A DNA stretch of 64,000 nucleotides. Origin: Methanobrevibacter sp. (GTDB taxonomy: Archaea; Methanobacteriota; Methanobacteria; Methanobacteriales; Methanobacteriaceae). The position numbers were made by a program, and so were the translations under genes. Each line of letters starts with the position of its first letter. Position 1 is the first letter of the stretch. This document shows positions 9,608 through 18,572 of this stretch, piece by piece. The DNA is taken from NCBI GenBank assembly GCA_017652345.1, contig JAGCBE010000101.1, positions 12,182 through 76,181 on the forward strand, written 5' to 3'. Under the pieces are notes generated by a model. The model searched no databases, had not been told where the DNA came from, and saw nothing but the letters and a program-made list of their open reading frames with translations.

Positions 9608-9637
9608 AAAAACCTCCTTTAATTAGGAGGTTTTTTA
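9608..9637. terminator. Bidirectional rho-independent terminator
   Basis: AACCTCCT (9611-9618), a 6-base loop, AGGAGGTT (9625-9632), flanked by A-runs on the left and a T-run on the right. It works in both directions and sits exactly where the rightward block meets the leftward late region. The 60 bases to its left hold no gene. Confidence 0.9.
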
Positions 9638-11029
9638 TTAAAGTTGATTTATAGGATGTATTAGATTTGCATAAAAAGAGAATCATGCCTCTGGTCAGTT
9701 GTCTCAACTTTCTACATCTGCTCATAATAATGCGAAGTGTCAAGTCAAGAAATTTGCTGGGATATTTTTTAACATATCTCAAGAATGCCTAATTGATGAA
9801 CTAACTTTTATTCAAACTCGTAGTACATCTCACACATCTAATTCTACTATAGTATTTCATGTCGTTGTCACTCTATCCATAACTGCTCATAATGAAGCAG
9901 AGAATCAAGTTCATGCTTGTCATTCTACTTCAGTCATTTCGCCAACTAATGGATAGTCTATATGATATTCTGAATATATAGGGTCTCAATTTGAAGTAAT
10001 TCAAGAAACATATCTAATGTTTCATGCGCCATTTAATACAGGTTGCCATGGTTCATAACCTAATGGACCAGAGTATCTACTTTCTACTATAGTGTTTTTC
10101 TTACTTGCCTGTCATTGAGGAATCTTATAAAGCTGTACTCTAAAAGCATGAACACCATAAGAAAATTCAGCACTTCAAGTAAATCAAACTTGGTATAATC
10201 ATTTCTTAGTTATTCTTATCCATCATAGTCCAGGGTCGTCGTCAGTTCATTGAAAGAACTCTAGATTTTTACGTAACGAACTACGTACATCAAAGCTCTG
10301 TCAAGAACTTCTTACAGGTTTCCAGGAAACCGCGGTTCTTTGTCATAGATATTCTTCCCAATCTCATACAATTCATGCTGGTATAGTCCATATATGATTA
10401 TCTGCTAAAACTAGTTTAGCATAATATGGTTTAGAATCTTTATCTGTAATCGTAACAACATGGTCATATCATCAAGTTTGTGACACATTTATTACGCTAG
10501 ATTGATTATGAATAATTAAATCTGGAGGCTCTGGACAATCTGGTAGTATGTTTTCATCTATAGATATTTTTAATTTAGAATCACTTCAATCACAACCTAT
10601 AGAACTAATTTTTATTCATGTTCAAGCCTGTATTTTATCTTTTAGATATCATGAAGTACTATCTCAATTACATACTTTTACCTTTTCGTCTTCGCACTGA
10701 GCTGAAACTATGTAATTAAGACTACAGTTAGGCTGTCAACAATCTTCTACATCTACTTTGATATTGTCTCAGGCGGTAACAATAGGTGGGCAATGCGAAG
10801 TGATTTTTACTACTCCGCACTCTGACGTATCCACCTCCAAACAATCGTTTGTAGATTGAATATTTATTCAACAATTGTCATTACATTTTTTTCAGCAACA
10901 ACCGTTTCAGCATCATCCTCAACATTCATCTGCTGGAAGTATTTCTACTTCTAATATGTCCCCATCGTCTGGACATTTGTTACATGGACTACAACAATTT
11001 TCTAATAATGGATTTGCTGTTGTTGTCAT
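9638..11029 (-). CDS. Cys-rich virion or tail-associated protein
   Basis: A 463-aa protein with no TAA/TAG in frame over 1.4 kb and many UGA codons. The first 60 residues are unusually Cys/Gly-rich (ENCCSPCNKCPDDGD, then ECGGCGNGCCGK), which could be metal- or disulfide-stabilised. The rest is Thr/Ser/Val-rich and beta-strand-like (VISAQCEDEKVKVC, DIKVDVEDCGQ), as in phage surface proteins. It is the last gene of the late region. No family is recognised. Confidence 0.7.
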
Positions 11030-11098
11030 AATGTTTAAAATTTGATATAAATTTATATTGAGTGGAACAATATACCACCCAACACTTTTAATGTGTCT

Positions 11099-11560
11099 CT
11101 ATTTATTTTCGGCATCAGTGGTACCTGGGTTTTCATTGAATTTAGGACACTCTTTTCAGTTCATATATTTACGAATTGAGTTACAATAAATACATCTATC
11201 CCAAGGACTATTACCTGGAAAGCGACACATTCTTTCAGGATTTACTCTTCATGTAGTATCAACCACTTCACTTTTCTTAGCTTCAAAAATCTTTTTCCTT
11301 GTAGGAACAAATTTATTCAAAGCCTCCTTAAATATTTCTTCATCAATGATTCATGCTAGATATTCATAAGCTGTATATGAATCCACCTTGTCTACATAAG
11401 TTCTAATGTCTCTTAGCTTTTCTTTAACCATATCTTTAGAGATTCAAAACTTTAACAAATCATTTATGAATGGGATTTGTTTATTCGTAGAGTTGCAGTT
11501 AGGACATCATCATCCTTTACAGCTACATCTAGTATTTTTGTTGCATAAATCACAGTGCAT
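11099..11560 (-). CDS. Zinc-finger-like small protein
   Basis: A 153-aa protein with an N-terminal metal site (MHCDLCNKNTRCSCKGGGCP then NC), resembling DnaJ-type CxxC/CxCxG clusters, and a second Cys set near the C-terminus (MCRFPGNSPWDRCIYCNSI). Helical charged sequence lies between. Probably a zinc-binding structural or regulatory protein. Function unknown. Confidence 0.7.
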
Positions 11561-11561
11561 T

Positions 11562-11813
11562 TTATAATACTCAATTTAAAGCGTTTTGTTTTTTAGCTAG
11601 CTGATTTTGTCTAGCTCTGTTCTTTCTAATTATAGCTCTCTTCTCAGAGAACAAATTAGAATATTCTTTTCATTGGTCTGTTAATTGATATGTTCACAGC
11701 TGAATGTTCCCATTCTTTACTTGCTGTTTATAGGCTATACGTTTAGCATCCTCAAGTGGGAAGCCTCTTTGTTGAAGCTTCCATACTTGTCTAGAGAATA
11801 TGTTTCTTGCCAT
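11562..11813 (-). CDS. Small basic protein
   Basis: An 83-aa protein very rich in Gln, Lys and Arg (EKRAIIRKNRARQNQLAKKQ) and probably helical. Its start codon overlaps the stop of the upstream gene by one base (TAATG), which means coupled translation. No family is recognised. It may bind nucleic acid or act as a virion-assembly partner of the upstream product. Confidence 0.65.
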
Positions 11814-12871
11814 TATTCAAATAACCTTCCATTTAAACTGTCAATAATGAGACTTGGCATAGGACTAATCGCATATCAGAGAGCCTTTGCCCAGTTGGTG
11901 TTGCTTGCTTTACTTCATTGTCATCCTTTTTGATTTGAAGCATTATTTGTAATAACACCAGTTCAAACTTTAACAGGAGTTCAGTCTGCTCAAACTACAT
12001 ATGTATTTCAATTAACATCTGTATAAGTTCAATTTCATCTAGGTATGAGTGATAGAGAATTTAATATACTACTACCACCACCTCATCATCATGAACTAAT
12101 TCTAAGTTTATTATATTCATCTAAGTCATTAGCAACACTAGATGCTATACTATTATACAAATCGTTAGCTCTTTTATATAAGTCTATTACATATTGATTT
12201 GTTGTATCTCAGTATTCTTGTCTAAGTGTAGACATATAATTAATCAAATTAGCAGCTATTTGTTGTTTCGCATTAATTTGCTGCTCTTTTGCTTGGACAT
12301 ATCTACCGAAGCTTTCATTGTATGCTTCGTTCTGTTGCGCGCGAATAGCTCATAAACTAGCGCCGCTGTGCAATCATTGTGCAGCTATGGCTGCGGCCTG
12401 TCTTCATGCGTCTGTAGCTAAGTAATTTCATAAGTCGTCATAGTAAGTATTAACTTCTTTGGTTAACTCTCACTCAGGTCAAAACATTCTATTTATGTAA
12501 TCTCTCTGAGCTTGTATATCATTAACTAAATTTCAATATAATTTTCAAGCTACGCTCTGTAATCATTGCTCATTTCATTTAACATAATTCAATAAAGAAT
12601 CAGCAGATGAAATTGTTGAATTAGCAAAATTAGAATAATTTCACAAATCTTTAGCTATATTTCAGAAAGCATCTGCCATAGCTGTATTTCATTGATTAGC
12701 ATAACCATTAGACATAAGTTGATACGTCTCAACAGGAGAGAAGGCATTAGAAGTTATTGCTCTAGTGGGACCAGTACTACCAGTAGGAACCCATTGTCTT
12801 TCTTCTACGATAGTTCAATCAGGCTCTCTGAACCCTCATGTAACTACATATCTTCAATTATTTATTGCCAT
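11813..12871 (-). CDS. Putative internal virion/structural protein
   Basis: A 352-aa protein with a beta-like N-terminus, a long Ala/Gln-rich helical middle (AAAIAAQGLHSGASLG, YVQAKEQQINAKQQIAANL), a run of five consecutive Gly (three of them UGA) and a Gly/Thr C-terminus. The helix-Gly hinge-beta build is common in phage internal or ejection proteins. No family match can be claimed. Confidence 0.62.
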
Positions 12872-12894
12872 AAGTTAAATTATATTAAATAAAA

Positions 12895-13623
12895 TTATCT
12901 TGAACGAGCTCTCAAAACATTAGCCCAACTTCTTCAAGTCTTTACTCATGGAGTTGTAGCAGCTCCTCAAGTACCTATCGTAACCACATTACCTGGTCAA
13001 TATCTGTTTGTTGTTACAGTATATGTAGGTGTTTTATTGTCAACTGGTTTAATAGTTGTATTTGGATATTGAGGATTCTGGGAACTAATTATATTAGTTA
13101 CTCAAACCGGAGTTGTTGCACTAATTGTATTTTGCGCTTGGGCTTTTGTGAAAACTGGATTAACTGGCACATTCATCGTAGTATTCGTATCAATGGCGTT
13201 CTCTACTAAAGTAGAAGGCACATTATTGTTCAATGTTCCAGGAGTCGCTGTAGCAATTACTGGTATCTGTTCTGTAGGAGCGGTTCTCATATAATCATAT
13301 GGAACTTCTTGATTTAATTCCTCCTTTACAGAATACATTTCCAGTGGTTGTACTTGAATAGGACTCGCATTATAATAGTTAACCCAATTTTGAGCTTCAT
13401 AAATTCTTACGGCATTTTCTTGTTGCTGTCTTTTTAGCCCAGAATATTCATTTATAGCCTGCCTCATTACAGAGGCTGCTCTCATTTGAGTTTCTGGACT
13501 AGCATTTGCATATGCCTCAAAAATTTTATTATATCTATCTAATTGCTTTTGAATTTCTGCATAACTATTACTGGCTACAGATAGATTATTTCTAGCTGTT
13601 TCTAATCATATTGGTAAAGCCAT
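12895..13623 (-). CDS. Hypothetical virion protein, helical N-terminus
   Basis: A 242-aa protein. Residues 1-80 are helical with repeated Asn/Gln/Ala (NNLSVASNSYAEIQKQLDRY, MRQAINEYSGLKRQQQ). The rest is Pro/Thr/Val-rich and looks unstructured. The stop lies 23 bases before the next start. It resembles head or tail fibre anchors, but no family is recognised. Confidence 0.62.
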
Positions 13624-13640
13624 CGTTATTTAGTTATAAA

Positions 13641-14336
13641 TTAAGGTAATGAAGTAACCGTTACATCAACATCATATGTTTGTGTAGGGTCACTTAATAA
13701 TGTATATGTTACTGTTGCATTTCATTCTGCTACTCAATATACTTCAAATGAATAATTTCCTGGGTTTGATGCACTAGGTCATCAAACACTGACCACATTA
13801 GTATCAGAAGAAGTAATTGAAATACTCTGTGCAACTTGTGCGTTCGTTGGAGAGTATGAAAATGAAATATGCTCAGTAGTTCATTGTGGGAACGAAATTG
13901 AACCCTGGGTTGGTGCTCCAATTGTTTCAGCCAATTGTTGTGCATAGATTGTAGTTGTAACAGAAGCATTAGCACTTGAGATTGTAACATCACAAGGAAT
14001 TAATCAATCGTGTCAGGCGTGCATTGCTCTCAAATCTATTGTATGATGAGTTCATTCATCAACTGGATTTTCAACTTCAAGACTTTGATTAGACAAAGTG
14101 ATAGTATAATTCAAGTCTTCAGGAGTGGCTGTAAATCCTATAGTATAAGCTTGTCAAACTGGGATAGTAACTCCATCATAGATACCATCAAAGGCAATGC
14201 TTTCTATGACAATTTCTTCTCCGCAATTACAGTTTTCGTTAGCGTATCTCCAGCATTGTAATGTTCTACATTCGCATGGTCCGCATCCTAACATTTCTTT
14301 CTTGCGGTTTCTCATAAATGTTTTTAAACTTCTCAT
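13641..14336 (-). CDS. Ig-like (BIG-type) domain virion protein
   Basis: A 231-aa protein. The N-terminal 45 residues are basic and then Cys-rich (GCGPCECRTLQC, ENCNCGEE). The remainder reads as one or two immunoglobulin-like domains ending with the typical strand pattern SSDTNVVSVGG then GNATVTYTLLSDP and VDVTV. Such domains decorate capsids or tails and bind cell surfaces. It is the first gene downstream of the promoter at 14427. Confidence 0.72.
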
Positions 14337-14380
14337 TCTAAATGAGTTAATTATTTAAAATCTTCCCCTTAATAAAGGAA

Positions 14381-14409
14381 AGCCTGTAATGCGGGGGACA
14401 TTACAGGCT
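14381..14409 (-). terminator. Stem-loop, possible weak terminator
   Basis: AGCCTGTAAT (14381-14390) and ATTACAGGCT (14400-14409) form a perfect 10-bp stem with a 9-base loop. In the leftward transcript it is followed by TTTCCTTTATT, only a weak U-tract. It lies between the promoter at 14427 and the Ig-like gene, so it could be a leader hairpin rather than a terminator. Confidence 0.5.
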
Positions 14410-14426
14410 ATAGAGAATTAACTTCT

Positions 14427-14464
14427 CTATATATAGATTATATTTTTTTAGGTTTTTACTATAA
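14427..14464 (-). promoter_or_regulatory. Phage-type promoter (TTATAG-16-TATAATCTA)
   Basis: Read leftward: TTATAG (14464-14459), 16 bases, TATAAT (14442-14437), then CTATATATAG. It lies 5 bases from the glutaredoxin stop and drives the virion genes between 14336 and 9638. It is nearly identical to the copy at 40434, including the CCTAAA in the spacer. Confidence 0.75.
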
Positions 14465-14468
14465 CTTT

Positions 14469-14681
14469 TTACATTATTTGAGCGAGAGCGTCATCATATT
14501 CAATCCTCTCATCTCAGAAGTAGATTACAGGAAGCATAGAAGCTCACTCTATTTCTTCTGGAGTAGCTTCATTTATGTCCTTTTCTATATATTCTAATCA
14601 TTCTTTTTCTGCATACTTCTTAAGTAATGGTGCTATCATATGACAGCGACTACAGAATTGTCCAGTAATAAGTTTAATCAT
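14469..14681 (-). CDS. Glutaredoxin/thioredoxin-like protein
   Basis: A 70-aa mini-redoxin: ITGQFCSRC puts the CxxC at Cys10/Cys13, and MLPVIYFGD supplies the cis-Pro at 51. The order beta-CxxC-helix-beta-cisPro-beta-helix is complete. It overlaps the glycyl-radical gene by 8 bases, so the pair is co-translated. That suggests it reduces a ribonucleotide reductase, or protects it, which is inference. The Gly before the CxxC is UGA-encoded. Confidence 0.85.
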
Positions 14682-14853
14682 TTTTTCAGAATTTACGTAT
14701 AAACTCGCTATTATCTATTTTGTTTTCTGTGAAATTTTTTCTTCCATAGAATTCGCTCTTTTTTCATAAATTGTATCATGAAACTGGGCGGATATAACCC
14801 ATAACACGGGTCCATATCTCACACTTAGTCCTCTTGCTGTTGTCTGTTGTCAT
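14674..14853 (-). CDS. Stand-alone NrdD-type glycyl-radical domain
   Basis: A 59-aa protein with KCEIWTRVMGYIRPVSGYN then GKKSEF-GRKNF. It matches the extreme C-terminus of class III (anaerobic) ribonucleotide reductases, where RVxGY carries the radical glycine (Gly19, codon GGT). The catalytic body of NrdD is absent from the window. Either it is the remnant of an nrdD broken by the adjacent homing endonucleases, or a GrcA-like spare radical domain that rescues damaged host enzyme. Its own start codon and overlap with a redoxin favour a functional small protein. Confidence 0.62.
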
Positions 14854-14870
14854 TAGGTAATGGGGGTAAA

Positions 14871-15185
14871 TTATAAAATAACTTTGTTATCGTACCATTC
14901 ATATGGGTCGTTAATATCTTTACTTGTAAGAGTTTCTATTAACCATTCTCTTACATCTTTCCTTAAAGCTTTTGCGCTAATATCAATTGTAGTAAGCAGT
15001 TGTTCTGCTAACATCTTGTTAGCAAAAAGCGTATGGATGGCGCGATGATAATTGTCCTGTATTAGTTCTATATTTTTTCACACATTTGCTCAACCTTGAC
15101 TACGAGGGAGTAGATGGTGGCGACTGTATGTCTTTTCTCTTGACATTCTTTTCTTGGTTTTGTTGAAATAAACACAGCATTTCAT
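14871..15185 (-). CDS. HNH endonuclease
   Basis: A 104-aa protein with YSRHHLLPRSQGGANVGKNI then NYHRAIHTLF. This is the HH-PRSxGG-N-H-H pattern of compact HNH nucleases found in phages. The frame stays open upstream of the chosen ATG to about 15270 and the extra sequence also looks coding, so an unusual start or a frameshift relative to the overlapping small gene is possible. Confidence 0.72.
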
Positions 15186-15270
15186 AACTACATTTTCGAC
15201 AAGTTTTCTTCCATCATATTCATTGTCTGCATTTATCTTCTCATTCTTTATGGTATCTAAACTTCTCCAT
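15100..15270 (-). CDS. Small Cys-containing protein overlapping the HNH gene
   Basis: A 56-aa basic protein with WKKTCRKCSYEMLC, a possible metal site, ending in a Ser/Pro tail. Its start overlaps the end of the AP2-HNH gene by 14 bases and its body overlaps the HNH gene by 86 bases in another frame. It could be real or a by-product of a frameshifted HNH gene. Confidence 0.4.
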
Positions 15271-15952
15271 TATTATTAAAACTTTTTAAACTTGCTTTAT
15301 ATAAAGCATAACTTCAATATTTAGGCACTTCTACAGCATTCTTGACGCTCCATCAAGAATTAATTCTATATTCTGTGCGTGCATAATCTAATCAAAAAGC
15401 TTCGCATAAAATTTTAATACTAGGATATTTTTTTCATTTATATATCACTGAGTGATTGTTGGTTCTGTTGTTTTGCTGTTCTTTCATAGTGGCCCACCTA
15501 CAATTTTCTTTACAATAATTTTTGTTATTATCTATTCTATCTAATGTTGTATTTTTTTCTCAATACTTTTTTACATGCTCATTATAAGATGGCCCCATAT
15601 CTTTGTAAAAATCTTCAAAACAATTCCATTCGCAAATTATTCATTTCATTCAGTAATTTTTATAACTATGATTAGTACGAAGAGTGGTTCTATCTTTCAT
15701 TCATTTATATATATGCCATATACGAGTATGTCACATTCAATGCTTTGTTAATATTTTTTTAGCGCACTCTCTCTGAAAACATCAACAACTCTTAGTATTT
15801 CAATTACGCAGCCTCGCTCTCTCTATAAATTTTACAGTTCAACATTCACATAGACACTCATCTCGAATCTTTCATTTTCTACTTTCATAATTTCAGGTTA
15901 ATGTTAAACGTCAAAATTTAGTTCAAGATTTTAAATCTAATCTTTTAACCAT
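15257..15952 (-). CDS. AP2-like/HNH homing endonuclease
   Basis: A 231-aa protein. Residues about 9-55 (KSGTKFGRLTLTGNYESRKG, then CECGTVKFIERARLRNG and KSCGC) are the AP2-type module that precedes many phage HNH enzymes. The nuclease part follows: TRIWHIYKGMKDR, NYGMKGIICEWNCFEDFYKDM, TTLDRIDNNKNY then ENCRWATMKEQ-NN. A C-terminal DNA-binding segment ends the protein. Free-standing homing enzyme; selfish DNA rather than phage function. Confidence 0.87.
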
Positions 15953-15990
15953 AGTTATTATAGTTAGAGTATAAAACTTATTCTATGGGA

Positions 15991-16017
15991 GAGGATAATG
16001 CTCTAACCATTACCCTC
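15991..16017. other. Strong stem-loop between endonuclease and phosphoesterase genes
   Basis: GAGGATAATG (15991-16000), loop CTCTAAC, CATTACCCTC (16008-16017), with one G-U pair. No U-tract follows on either strand, so a terminator is doubtful. The 88-base gap holds nothing else. Confidence 0.5.
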
Positions 16018-16040
16018 AATTACAGCCGTCGCTAACCATA

Positions 16041-17003
16041 CTAGTATTCAATAAATTTCATTTCAATATCACTACTTCAATCATCTTTTAAATTGACTTC
16101 TACTATTCGTCATCAAATAGTTGTACCTAAGTTAAATCTTTTTGCAAGCAAATTTTGCTTTAAAAAACTTCAAACTAAAAATGAATGTATATTTCTGTAT
16201 GACATATATAAAGCGTCGTGCCGATGTCAACTAGCAAATACATCTGGCTGATTTCTTGTATCTATATTCTCAATTAATTTCTGAGGTTTGTAACTTTTAG
16301 CATAACTCATATTTCAACCTCAATGGTGGGCGTTTATATCTACCCCGTTTAATTTTATTCTAGCATCATAGAAGCCCATATCTATTATATCGTCTCTCAA
16401 GTTGGCGATATTCTTTATTATATTGGCTCAATTCTCCTTTAAAAAGCTTTCGTCATGATTACCGCCCAATATATAAGTTTTAACATCTCAATAATATGGA
16501 TAATCATTTACTACAGCTTTTAATTGTTCATCATATCATACATTTTCTAGTTCGTACATTTGTCATTTAAATACGTGTCAACTTCAATCTACTAAGTCTC
16601 CACAGTGGATAAACGCATCTACTCAAGCGTCTCAAGCTTTTTTATAAAAGTCAACTAACTCTTTTTTTGCTGACATCTTATTTCAGATATGACTATCTCC
16701 CAGAAGAGCAAACTTTAAATGTCATTTATCATTTATAATTTTCTCTATACTTTTAGAAGTATTTACTTGTAAATGATTTAATATGTCTCTCAATTCTTCA
16801 GGGGAATAAGTCTTAACAAGTTCGGATTTTAATCTAGCATCTTTTTCTTCTTTTGTTTCTTTCTTTTGAGCTAGAGCTTCTGATAATTGTTTCCTATATT
16901 TAATAACACTATCAGCACTAACTCATAATTGTCTAGCAACTTCTCTAGCAGACCCATCAGCTGATTGAATCTGCTTGATGGTTTCGTCACTTAGTTTTCA
17001 CAT
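16041..17003 (-). CDS. Calcineurin-like metallophosphoesterase with N-terminal HTH
   Basis: A 320-aa protein. Residues 5-40 are a resolvase-like helix-turn-helix (SADGSAREVARQLGVSADSV). From about 97 the phosphoesterase motifs appear in order: ALLGDSHIG, FIHCGDLVDG, LGGNHDESF, NAHHGGG and SGHRHD, the full set of two-metal ligands. Such phage enzymes may act on nucleic acids or nucleotides. The HTH suggests DNA targeting. Many of the motif Gly codons are UGA. Confidence 0.88.
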
Positions 17004-17029
17004 ATAGCGGTAGGAAGTAAAGGATAAAA

Positions 17030-17506
17030 CTATTCTTTTGTTTTTGTTTCGTCCCCCTCTTTCTTAGGTAATTTTGCCTTAAAAATACCTAATATGAAAT
17101 CTAGTAATAAACTGAAAGCGTCAATCTCTGAAATATGGTCTCAGGTATTTATGCTATAAATATGACCTATAATAGAGTAGCCTTCAGTAATAATTAGAAT
17201 AGAGAAGATTGTTGTTACAACCATTTCTAAGTTTTCAAACCCTATTCCTTTTAAAACTAAAACTACTATTAAAGGCAGTAATAACTTGCTAATTTTTTTT
17301 GCCAAACCTTTCCACATTTTCTCTGATGTTACCTGTTGCTTATCTTCTATATATGCATCGGACACTCAGAATATGAAGTCTAATACTAATAGAGCAGCAA
17401 AGATAGCTGTCACCTCTCAACTAAGATGAAAATATTCTAATACACTTGCAAGAGTGACTCATCACGCTACGCTTACTACAGCCCCAGTTGTACTAAATTC
17501 ACCCAT
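17030..17506 (-). CDS. Holin (toxin secretion/phage lysis type)
   Basis: A 158-aa protein with three or four hydrophobic segments. The middle has LVLDFIFGVSDAYIE, then SEKMWKGLAKKISKLLLPLIV and IITEGYSIIGHI. These correspond to the D-(Y/F)-x-x-G, GLxrK and EgxSIxen landmarks of the Phage_holin_4 family. A charged tail (KLPKKEGDETKTKE) ends it. It forms the membrane lesion that releases or activates endolysin. The neighbouring papain-like hydrolase makes this a lysis cassette. Confidence 0.82.
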
Positions 17507-17530
17507 ATAAATATGTTTTATTAATTAAAA

Positions 17531-18478
17531 TTATTTAGGTAATTCACTGTTTATCTCAGGATAGTTGTTGCGAATTACTTGGCTAAATGTTTCAATGGCT
17601 TTTTTAATTTCATTTTTTTCTGCAGGATAATATTTTTTCAAAACCTCCAATACAGTTTTATAAGCATTTTTTCTTTTAAGGTATTCTGGGTCAGTTAATG
17701 CTTCAGATTTTAAATATAATACCCAATATCTAAAGTTGAATCTTCGAGAGAGTTGTTTCATTGTATTATATGATACATAGAATCTTGACTTCAACTTCTT
17801 TTCATCATTAGGACTCCAAGAATTGATAAACCATAGTCAACCTTTATCCCAACCGACAAGAGCTATACAGTGTGCTCAAGTAGTTTTTGATGGAATAGTT
17901 TTGATTTCTCAAGCAGTCATCTCACTCCACATCTTTTTATCTCACTTCACTAGCCATACAATTGGACATCATTGATACAAATAGCGTTTCATTTTTTCAA
18001 TTGAAGCATCGTCATTTTTCCACTCATCTGTAGCATATCAGTCAAATTTAGCTAATTGTCAATTTTCTCAAATAATGATTCATTCTTTTAGGGCTGTGCT
18101 AACAGCTTTTTCTACATAATCTCATCAATCATATTGTGTTGTTGAATGTCACATCTTAGCCCACAAATCTTTCCACATAGGAGTGATTATGTTTCTTGTT
18201 GTAGGGATTACTCAATTTTTTTTTACATTAAGAATTTGAACAGAGTGTGTAGTTCATAATGAAGTACATGCTCAAAGAGTTCATTGATTAGAAGTTTTGT
18301 AAATCCATTTTCCTAAAGAAAAACTTTCTGGCAACTGGACAGAATAGTCTAGTTTGATAGCTTCTTCTGCATCAAAGTCTGTCGCTTCAGCCATATCCTC
18401 TGGAAGACATCTAGCACTTCAAAAGATTCTCTCTTCTTCTTCGGTTAATTTATTGTTAGAAAACCAAGGTAGTTTCAT
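17531..18478 (-). CDS. Papain-like (C1-type) cysteine peptidase
   Basis: A 315-aa protein. Catalytic landmarks are SNQGTLGACTS (Cys71 with the oxyanion Gln before it), TGAHCIALVGWD (His203) and FINSWSP (Asn219), the order and spacing of C1A peptidases. No signal peptide is visible. A 95-residue helical C-terminal extension follows the fold. It lies 24 bases upstream of the holin gene in the same transcript. It may be a lysin cutting peptide cross-links or surface proteins, or a maturation protease. That choice is inference. Confidence 0.83.
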
Positions 18479-18508
18479 ATCAAAAATTAATTTAAGAGAT
18501 AAATAAAT

Positions 18509-18537
18509 CTTCAGGTGGACAATTTATCCACCTGAAG
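18509..18537 (-). terminator. Stem-loop/terminator after the adhesin gene
   Basis: CTTCAGGTGGA and TCCACCTGAAG form a perfect 11-bp stem with a 7-base loop, followed in the leftward transcript by ATTTATTTA. The core GTGGATAAATTGTCCAC is shared with the hairpin at 42998-43058. Confidence 0.65.
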
Positions 18538-18572
18538 AAATTATGTTATTTATTTTTGTTTTTATTATGGTA

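Noticed and set aside
15953..16040. Amber-suppressor tRNA: a hairpin with loop CTCTAAC (anticodon CTA) and a CTAACCA end.
   Set aside because: No T-arm, the stem is a continuous 10 bp, and TAG behaves as a stop throughout.
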